DNA from: CALFXN01 sp964451935
GTDB lineage: Bacteria; Synergistota; Synergistia; Synergistales; Aminobacteriaceae
Reading direction: 5' to 3'
DNA length: 64,000 nucleotides
NCBI GenBank assembly: GCA_964451935.1
Contig: CAYVKE010000001.1
Span: 1-64,000 of the forward strand
In this document: positions 58,057 to 64,000 of the stretch, piece by piece
Numbering within the stretch: the first letter of the stretch is position 1
How the letters are laid out: each line of letters starts with the position of its first letter
Translations under genes and position numbers: made by a program
Notes under the pieces: generated by a model
The model's database searches: none
Told to the model about the DNA's origin: nothing
The model's input: the letters and a program-made list of their open reading frames with translations, nothing else

Positions 58057-60079
58057 AAAAAGGGGTCCAACCGACGCTCGAAGGATTCTCGGATTCCTCT
58101 CGCACACGATGTCGTCTTTTTTCGTGCTTCTGTTGTGCGCGTTTCTGATCATCACAGTCAAGTGGATGCTCGATGGGCGCAGTGTCGGTTTTGTGGAAAA
58201 CCAGCGTTCTGCGCGAACGTATTTCGCGCTTTTTCCGATGCGTTACCCGGATCAGGAGGGAATGGAGCTTCTCCGGCAACGTGCGGGACAGACGATCGCC
58301 GGAGTTGTCGTTCGCGATGGAGAACGGGTGGATCAGGTTCGTTTCCGCCTCGAAGCGCTCCATGAAGGAGACTTTGTCCTCGCGGGGACGCCGGAGCAGC
58401 TTCAGAAACTTCTCCTCGCGCTTCCGGCGCAAAAGCGTGAGCAGCTTCTTGGCGTGGTTGTCAGGATCGGGACGAAGGTTCTTAATGAAGACGCAGTATC
58501 GGCGGATGTTTTCATACCCGTCCAGGAACGGATCTGGAAGGAAATATCGGACGCCGGTCTGTCCGTTGAGGATAGCAATATCGTCTATCAGTTGTTGGAG
58601 CATACGGTTCAGGCGACGAATGTCGTGGATAAGGAATTGACGGGCATCCTTCGGCGCGACGTCACAAAATCGCTCCGACCGGTGGAAATGGTCTTGAAAA
58701 CCGGCGAAGTCATCGTGGACTCGGGGCAGATGGTGACGCCGCAAATCGCCCGAATACTTCGTGCGCAAGGGTATGCCGAAAATCTCTTCCCGTGGAAGCA
58801 GATCATTATCGTCGCATTGCTGCTGCTTTTCTGGCCTTTCTGGGTTTCGCTCCAGCGGCAAAAGAAGACGTTCGCGACACAGGAAGAACAGCTGATCCCG
58901 TTTATCGTCAGCATTCATGTGGCGAGCTGGATAACGGAGTATATTTCCGGGTTCTTTTTCGTGGAAGGCATGGGGATTCTCGTCACCACCGGACTGGCGT
59001 TTGCGGCTCTTCATGGCGGGCTCGCGGCGCAGGTCGTGTTGATCTCCAGCCTTCTCAGCGCAGTCGTCGTATACGGTTTTTCCACACCGAACATAGTTCT
59101 TCTCGTATTCATGGGGGGCATCAGCGCTTCTGTCGCATACGTCACGTTTCGGGACATTCAGTCACGAAGCCACCTATGGCGGCAGCTCTTTTTTCTCGGA
59201 GTATCGCAGGCTGTCGCCGGAATTCTGATACGATGGGGATTCAGTCTCTCTCTGTCCGGAAATACGCTTGTCGCGTATGCGGGCGCAAGTGCAATGTGGA
59301 GCACCGTTATCATAGCGCTTTTACCGCTTCTCGAAGTGCTCTTCGACGTTCTTTCTCCGCTGCGACTCGTCGAGTTGAGCCATCCGTCGAACCCTCTCCT
59401 CAAGAGTCTGCAGATCGAGGCTCCGGGAACGTATCACCACAGCATTACCGTGGGAACGCTCGCCGAAATTGCGGCCGACCGCCTCGGAATGAATGCGAAC
59501 CTGATAAAGGCTGGCGCGTATTATCACGATATCGGGAAGATCAGACGCCCGCAATTTTTCGTGGAAAACCAGCTTTCGGACGAAAATGTTCACGATGGAC
59601 TTGCGCCGTCGTTATCGGCCCTCATCATTGTCGCGCATGTCCGTGAGGGACTCGAACTCGCAAAAATTCACAGATTGCCGACGATGATCAAACATTTCAT
59701 AGCGGAGCATCACGGCACAACATGCCTTTCGTATTTTTACAGGAAGTCGAAAGCGAAGGGAGAAAATCTGCCGAGAGAGCAATTCTGCTATCCCGGACCG
59801 CGTCCTGCGTCCAGGGAGACGGCGCTTCTGATGATCGCCGATTCCGTTGAAGCCGCAGTCAGGGCCGAGGTGAAGAATATATCGGGCGTTCAGGACATCG
59901 ACAAAATCGTTTCTGAGGTGATCTCCACGAAGGTGGCCGACGGGCAGCTCGACGAAGTGGACTTTACATTGCGTGATTTGTCCACTATAAAAGAAGCGTT
60001 GCTTTCGACGCTACAGTCCATGTATCACACGAGAAAGGTCCGCGAAATCCGGCCGCCCGTGGTTCCTGCGGAAAAATGA
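58022..60079 (+). CDS. pgpH: Cyclic-di-AMP phosphodiesterase PgpH (7TM-HD)
   Basis: Degrades c-di-AMP to pApA. The 685 residues comprise TM1 (about 32-50), an extracytoplasmic 7TMR-HDED domain to about residue 255, and seven TM helices (about 262-455). A cytoplasmic HD domain follows with HHSITVGTLAE, HD at 502-503 (YYHDIGK), and EHHGT. ATG 58022 was taken, with AGAAGG 12 nt upstream. It counterbalances CdaA encoded at 37144. phoH-pgpH-ybeY is a conserved order in Firmicutes-like genomes. Confidence 0.94.
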   Translation: MNDMRSEFRKDRKRGPTDARRILGFLSHTMSSFFVLLLCAFLIITVKWMLDGRSVGFVENQRSARTYFALFPMRYPDQEGMELLRQRAGQTIAGVVVRDGERVDQVRFRLEALHEGDFVLAGTPEQLQKLLLALPAQKREQLLGVVVRIGTKVLNEDAVSADVFIPVQERIWKEISDAGLSVEDSNIVYQLLEHTVQATNVVDKELTGILRRDVTKSLRPVEMVLKTGEVIVDSGQMVTPQIARILRAQGYAENLFPWKQIIIVALLLLFWPFWVSLQRQKKTFATQEEQLIPFIVSIHVASWITEYISGFFFVEGMGILVTTGLAFAALHGGLAAQVVLISSLLSAVVVYGFSTPNIVLLVFMGGISASVAYVTFRDIQSRSHLWRQLFFLGVSQAVAGILIRWGFSLSLSGNTLVAYAGASAMWSTVIIALLPLLEVLFDVLSPLRLVELSHPSNPLLKSLQIEAPGTYHHSITVGTLAEIAADRLGMNANLIKAGAYYHDIGKIRRPQFFVENQLSDENVHDGLAPSLSALIIVAHVREGLELAKIHRLPTMIKHFIAEHHGTTCLSYFYRKSKAKGENLPREQFCYPGPRPASRETALLMIADSVEAAVRAEVKNISGVQDIDKIVSEVISTKVADGQLDEVDFTLRDLSTIKEALLSTLQSMYHTRKVREIRPPVVPAEK

Positions 60080-60113
60080 GGCGCGTGGAGCGACCTGCAA
60101 GGAGGGGTATTTT

Positions 60114-60632
60114 TTGAAGGTTACCGTAAGTGTAGAGGGGATTGACGGCGACCCATCAGGAGAAAGTATCAGGGCGGTTTCGGCCGCCGAACACAGCACC
60201 GTCTTCGCTTCGGTTCTCCAGGAGCTGTATCCTTCCCTGAAGTCGTTTGAATCCGTCGATCTATCTGTCGCATTCGTTTCTTCGGAGTACATGAGGAATC
60301 TCAATCTCCAATACCGGGAGCTGGACGAACCAACGGATGTTCTGTCCTTTCCTCTCTGGGAAGTCGAGGGCGCGTTCCGACCGACATGGTCGGGGCCCGA
60401 TCTTCCTCTCGGCGACGTCGTCATTTGTGAAGACGTCGTTCGGGAGTCGGCTGAAGAACAGGGAATTCCTTTTTTTGATGCAATATGCCTCATACTGTCC
60501 CATGGAGTCCTTCACCTCATTGGCTTCGACCACTATTCGGAAGAAGATCGCGTGCGAATGTTCGGGCTTCAGGAAACAATGCGCGACGGACTTGTCGTTT
60601 TTTCCCGGAACAATTCCGGGCGCACTTCGTAA
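60114..60632 (+). CDS. ybeY: Endoribonuclease YbeY
   Basis: Zinc-dependent RNase for 16S rRNA 3' maturation and ribosome quality control. The 172 residues include LNLQYRELDEPTDVLSFPL and the zinc motif HGVLHLIGFDH. TTG 60114 has AAGGAGGGG 7 nt upstream and no better in-frame alternative. It lies in the phoH-pgpH-ybeY-CNNM-cdd-era-recO cluster. Confidence 0.94.
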   Translation: MKVTVSVEGIDGDPSGESIRAVSAAEHSTVFASVLQELYPSLKSFESVDLSVAFVSSEYMRNLNLQYRELDEPTDVLSFPLWEVEGAFRPTWSGPDLPLGDVVICEDVVRESAEEQGIPFFDAICLILSHGVLHLIGFDHYSEEDRVRMFGLQETMRDGLVVFSRNNSGRTS

Positions 60633-60652
60633 TCGGGGCCGGAAAGAAAGAC

Positions 60653-61921
60653 ATGGCAAGTTTCTACATTATCCGGACGATTCTGTTGCTTGGCGTCCTT
60701 CTTGTCCTTTCCGCAGTATTCAGCGCGTCGGAAACCGGTATAACCTCTTCCGGTAGAGGAAAACTGCTGGCTCTCCAGGAGCGACACCCCTTTTCCAGCT
60801 CCTTCCTCGCATGGTTGCTCGCGGACGTCCAACGCGCGCTGACGATAACGCTCATATCGAACAATCTCGTGAATATCGCCGCGAGCGCTGTAGCGACATC
60901 GCTTGCGATTATGCTTTTCGGAGCGAGCGGCGTATGGCTTTCCGTAATCTGCATGACGTTCCTGATAGTCCTGTTCGGAGAGATCCTTCCGAAGACCCTG
61001 GCCATTGTTCGTTCCGAGTCGACGCTGCTCGTCACGCTTCCTGTCATCAGGTTCATCGGCTTCGTTCTCTTCCCGTTCATCTGGCTCATGATGGGGATTG
61101 TACGGGTCATCGGCGTCGTGTTCGGCGTCGATCTCAAAAATCAGCATACATTCGTGACAAGGGAAGAAATCGAACAGATGGTCAATATAGGAGAAGCATC
61201 AGGCGTTCTGGAGGAAGTCGAAAGAAAGATGATTCATGGCGTCATCGCGTTCGAGGAAACACGGGTATATGAAATTATGGTCCCGAGAACGGACATGGAC
61301 GCGATTCCACTCAATGCCACGGTGACGGACGCCGTTGCGCTCTTCGAGAAACACGGCCATTCCAGGGTGCCTGTTTTTCGCGATAGTTTCGATGATATCG
61401 TCGGCATCCTGTATTTCAAGGACATGATTCCTCCGCTTCATGAGGGGCGCACGGACATGCCCATCGGAAACATCATCCGGGATGCGCTGTTCGTTCCGGA
61501 TACGATGAAAATTGTTGAACTCTTCAACATTATGCGCGGAAAACATACGCATATGGCGATCGTTGTCGATGAATACGGCGGGGTCGCCGGCATCATCTCG
61601 CTTGAGGATCTTCTCGAAGAAATAGTCGGAGAGATACAGGACGAGTACGATTCGGAAAAACCTTCAATCGTGAAAGAGCCTGACGGGACATATCTCGTTC
61701 AGGGGCACGTCGGCCTTGAAGACCTCAGCGACATGCTCTCGGACGTTTTCGAATCGGAGGATGCGGAGAGTATCGGCGGACTTGTCCTTTCAATATCGGG
61801 AGATTTTCCGGACATGGGGGAAAAAGTTCACTATGGCCACTGGACAATCGAGGTCATCGAAGTTGAGGATCACCGGATAAAGCTTCTTCGCCTCATTCGG
61901 GACCAGAACGAGGAGGAATGA
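60653..61921 (+). CDS. CNNM/HlyC-family membrane protein with CBS pair (second copy)
   Basis: 422 residues: DUF21 membrane domain (helices at about 4-24, 57-83, 86-105, 118-142; SAVFSASETGITS), two CBS domains (about 200-320; MVPRTDMDAIPLN, VVDEYGGVAGIISLEDLLEEIVGEI) and a C-terminal CorC_HlyC domain (about 335-415). A homologue commonly sits beside ybeY (YbeX/CorC-like), suggesting an Mg2+-linked role in ribosome metabolism. ATG 60653 was chosen (GGAAAGAAAG upstream). It is paralogous to 46047-47351. Confidence 0.9.
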   Translation: MASFYIIRTILLLGVLLVLSAVFSASETGITSSGRGKLLALQERHPFSSSFLAWLLADVQRALTITLISNNLVNIAASAVATSLAIMLFGASGVWLSVICMTFLIVLFGEILPKTLAIVRSESTLLVTLPVIRFIGFVLFPFIWLMMGIVRVIGVVFGVDLKNQHTFVTREEIEQMVNIGEASGVLEEVERKMIHGVIAFEETRVYEIMVPRTDMDAIPLNATVTDAVALFEKHGHSRVPVFRDSFDDIVGILYFKDMIPPLHEGRTDMPIGNIIRDALFVPDTMKIVELFNIMRGKHTHMAIVVDEYGGVAGIISLEDLLEEIVGEIQDEYDSEKPSIVKEPDGTYLVQGHVGLEDLSDMLSDVFESEDAESIGGLVLSISGDFPDMGEKVHYGHWTIEVIEVEDHRIKLLRLIRDQNEEE

Positions 61922-62376
61922 CGTACGTGCCGAGTCTGAACCGGAATCGGAAGCAGTGGCCTTCTTCCGTAGTCTCCGCCGAAACGCTCATGCGACTGGC
62001 TCTCGAAGCGCGGGAAAACGCATATGCGCCGTATTCGGGGTTTAAGGTCGGAGCAGCCTGTCTTTCCGAGCGAGACGAGATCGCCGTTGGATGCAATGTG
62101 GAAAACGCATCGTACGGCCTCACGCAATGTGCGGAACGATCTGCGCTCGCCTCGTCGCGAGTGTCGGGACACGCACAAACGGTTGCGATCGCGGTTGCGG
62201 GAGAGGGGAGTCGATCCTGTTTCCCGTGCGGGGCGTGCAGACAGGTGATCTACGAACGGAACCCGCGAATGTTGGTTGTTGTCGTTGGAAAGATCACCCC
62301 CGAAGTCTTCGCAATCGATGAGTTGTTGCCTTTCGCCTTCGACATGCGGAATGAGGATGACAATGGGACCCTCTAA
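61918..62376 (+). CDS. cdd: Cytidine deaminase
   Basis: Zinc enzyme of pyrimidine salvage, converting (deoxy)cytidine to (deoxy)uridine. The 152 residues show YAPYSGFKVGAA, CNVENASYGLTQCAERSA with the catalytic Glu, and PCGACRQ with two zinc cysteines. Its N-terminus carries about 18 extra residues before the usual start. It overlaps the CNNM gene by 4 nt (ATGA) and era by 14 nt; cdd-era is a common neighbour pair. Confidence 0.95.
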   Translation: MTYVPSLNRNRKQWPSSVVSAETLMRLALEARENAYAPYSGFKVGAACLSERDEIAVGCNVENASYGLTQCAERSALASSRVSGHAQTVAIAVAGEGSRSCFPCGACRQVIYERNPRMLVVVVGKITPEVFAIDELLPFAFDMRNEDDNGTL

Positions 62377-63280
62377 GGTTTTCAAGAGCGGAATCGTCGC
62401 TCTTGCGGGAAAACCGAATGTCGGGAAGTCTTCCCTCCTTAACGCGCTTCTCGATTACAAGCTGGCCATCGTCTCCGACAAACCGCAGACGACGAGGACG
62501 AGCATTCGGGGCGTCCTCAATCGTCCCGGTCTCCAGATCATCATCTGCGATACGCCCGGTCTTCACCTTCCGCGACATGCGCTCGGCCGGGCTATTGTTT
62601 CAAATGCGGAAACGGCCCTCGAAGCGTCTGACATCGTTTGTCTCGTAATCGACGGAACGGACAGGGAGATCGGTGCGGAAGACCGGGAAGTCGTGGCGAA
62701 AATTCTGAAGGCCGCGCGCCCCGTGATCCTCGCAGTCAACAAAATGGACCTCGTCAAAAATAACGAGGCGCTCAAACGACTCGTTTCGCAGTATAACGAA
62801 GTCTGTCCGACGATTGAGACGGCGTATATCTCGGCTCGAACGCGGTCGAATCTCGATACGCTGGTAGATGTGATCGCGCGGCGCCTTGATGTTTCGGGCC
62901 CGGCCTATGACGAGGATGTCCTGACGGACAGGCCGGAACGTTTTCTTGCATCGGAACTGATCCGCGAAAAAGTGCTGAAACTCACCGAAGAGGAAGTTCC
63001 GCACAGCGTCGCGGTCGAGATAGAAGAATACAAGAGTCCCGACGAATATCCCGAGCGAAATGTGCTCTATATCCGCGCCGCGCTTCTTGTCGAGCGTCCG
63101 GGGCAAAAGGGCATTCTCCTTGGGGAAAAAGGGAGCCGCATAAAGGAAATAGGAAGACTTGCCCGTCTCGATATCGAATCCATGACTGGACATAAAGTTT
63201 TCCTGGAACTCTGGGTCAAAGTCCGCCCAAAGTGGAGACAATCGGAAGACGCCGTTCGTCGTCTGGGACTGAAAGAGTAA
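62363..63280 (+). CDS. era: GTPase Era
   Basis: Ribosome-associated GTPase for 30S maturation. The 305 residues include G1 AGKPNVGKSSLLN, G3 DTPGLH, G4 NKMD and a C-terminal KH domain with GQKGILLGEKGSRIKEIG (GxxG RNA-binding loop). Among three in-frame ATGs, 62363 is preferred because GAGG lies 6 nt upstream and the chain begins close to the G domain. It is followed by recO, the conserved order. Confidence 0.96.
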   Translation: MGPSKVFKSGIVALAGKPNVGKSSLLNALLDYKLAIVSDKPQTTRTSIRGVLNRPGLQIIICDTPGLHLPRHALGRAIVSNAETALEASDIVCLVIDGTDREIGAEDREVVAKILKAARPVILAVNKMDLVKNNEALKRLVSQYNEVCPTIETAYISARTRSNLDTLVDVIARRLDVSGPAYDEDVLTDRPERFLASELIREKVLKLTEEEVPHSVAVEIEEYKSPDEYPERNVLYIRAALLVERPGQKGILLGEKGSRIKEIGRLARLDIESMTGHKVFLELWVKVRPKWRQSEDAVRRLGLKE

Positions 63281-63286
63281 GTATCT

Positions 63287-63874
63287 GTGGAGAACCTGAA
63301 CCAGGGGAATCGTTGCGTCTCGGGAATCATTCTGAAAAGGGCCATTACCGCTGAAGGCGGCGGATCGATATTTCTGTTTTCACGGCAACATGGGACGCTC
63401 TGGGCGTCGGCGCCCGGCTGCATGCGGGGAAAAGTCCGCTTCGGCGGTTCCATCGAACCGCTGGTTTTCGGCCGCTTTCAGATTTATTCATCCTCGTCGC
63501 GGACGTATCTGAAATCTGTCGACGTCAAGGAAGATTTTTGGGGAATACGCAAATCTCCCGCATCGCTTCAAAGGGCTTTCCGATGGTTCTCTTTCGTGTC
63601 GGACCTTCTCCCGGTGCTGACTCCGGACAACGAACTTCTCAAGAATCTCTTCTGGTCTCTCAAGCTTCTCGAAAAGGGATGTCATCCCGAGCTTGCGGAG
63701 CACCGATTCCTCCGCCGATGGTGCGGAATATGGGGGGTCGATCCCGGCACAACGCTGCGAAGCAACGGCGGGGATGACTGGTATCTTTCAATGAAGGGTG
63801 TTTCCTGCGAAACTTTTTCGGCATTTCTTTCGGAGAATGCGAACATGTTGCGTTGCCTGCGCGAAGCGCTGTAA
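63287..63874 (+). CDS. recO: DNA repair protein RecO, short form
   Basis: RecO loads RecA on SSB-coated DNA with RecR. The N-terminal OB-fold is recognisable (GIILKRAITAEGGGSIFLFSRQHGTLWASAPGCMRGKVRFGGSIEPL), and the rest is helical. At 195 residues it is 40-60 shorter than typical RecO, and no four-cysteine zinc site is visible. The GTG at 63287 lies 6 nt after era. Assignment rests on the OB region plus era-recO-glyQ synteny. Confidence 0.75.
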   Translation: MENLNQGNRCVSGIILKRAITAEGGGSIFLFSRQHGTLWASAPGCMRGKVRFGGSIEPLVFGRFQIYSSSSRTYLKSVDVKEDFWGIRKSPASLQRAFRWFSFVSDLLPVLTPDNELLKNLFWSLKLLEKGCHPELAEHRFLRRWCGIWGVDPGTTLRSNGGDDWYLSMKGVSCETFSAFLSENANMLRCLREAL

Positions 63875-63907
63875 CAATCTCTATGTGGCCATTATCGGAA
63901 TCATGCG

Positions 63908-63913
63908 TATAAT
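63908..63913 (+). promoter_or_regulatory. Possible promoter of glyQ
   Basis: Perfect TATAAT 35 nt before the glyQ start; the -35 is poor. The leader is too short for a T-box. Confidence 0.5.
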
Positions 63914-63948
63914 ATCGAGACGACCCTTAACGGCAAGGAGGAGTATAT

Positions 63949-64000
63949 GTGAATTTCCAGGATATTATTTTCCGGCTCGAACGTTTCTGGTCGGATCAGG
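63949..64000 (+). CDS. glyQ: Glycyl-tRNA synthetase alpha subunit, start only
   Basis: Only 17 codons fall in the window: MNFQDIIFRLERFWSDQ. This is the very conserved N-terminus of bacterial GlyQ (E. coli-type two-subunit GlyRS). GTG 63949 follows AAGGAGGAG. The gene continues beyond the window; glyS is expected after it. Confidence 0.88.
   Translation, partial: MNFQDIIFRLERFWSDQ

Noticed and set aside
1..64000. CRISPR arrays, IS elements, prophage or integrative element
   Set aside because: No regularly spaced repeats, transposase, integrase, phage genes or attachment-site duplication beside the tRNA genes were found.

Overview
The window is a dense, almost entirely + strand stretch of bacterial chromosome. 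GC is moderately high (judged by eye), genes commonly overlap by a few bases (ATGA junctions), and GTG and TTG starts are frequent. No single gene fixes the taxonomy. A HutP-family protein, a 2-oxoacid:ferredoxin oxidoreductase, ThyX, an ornithine-racemase-like enzyme, a glmS ribozyme and c-di-AMP enzymes together point to an anaerobic, amino-acid-using, motile bacterium. The best inference is phylum Synergistota, with a Firmicutes-like relative as the alternative. There are no IS elements, CRISPR arrays, prophages or rRNA genes. The content is core housekeeping with a few accessory pockets.

Layout. 1-134: tRNA-fMet (5' truncated) and elongator tRNA-Met with a terminator. 247-10603: tilS, hpt, ftsH, uvrB-uvrA, rlmB-like and proC. 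10669-10743: tRNA-Val with a textbook promoter and terminator. 10804-14093: acpS, nnr, a small membrane protein, tsaE, tsaB. 14266-16991: four-subunit ferredoxin oxidoreductase. 17054-23188: RumA-type methyltransferase, HutP, L31, thyX, DUF1385, prfA, prmC. 23247-27574: trxB with an extra C-terminal domain, a 1-phosphofructokinase-like kinase, fliS-flgN behind a sigma-28-like promoter, and a secreted M48 protease. 27646-37147: dnaX, dnaE, pyk, Nudix, nfo, PLP racemase.

37144-43561 runs cdaA-cdaR-glmM-galU, then a glmS ribozyme and glmS, linking c-di-AMP synthesis to amino-sugar and cell-wall precursor supply. The c-di-AMP phosphodiesterase pgpH lies 20 kb downstream. 43622-45503 is the only convincing minus-strand block: a small membrane protein, a CPBP membrane protease and a secreted protein of unknown function. 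45504-46046 is a long leader with a probable structured RNA before a CNNM/HlyC transporter-like gene. 47678-51484: tRNA-Gln, glmU, prs, rplY, pth. 51581-64000: mfd, mazG, a biotin-less carboxyltransferase, phoH, pgpH, ybeY, a second CNNM gene, cdd, era, recO and the start of glyQ.

No large unknown system stands out. The least explained elements are the structured leader at 45656-45891, the minus-strand membrane cassette, the redox-dead thioredoxin-like tail on TrxB, two intergenic hairpins (24446-24485 and 47505-47549), and short AT-rich, rare-codon patches inside otherwise typical core genes.
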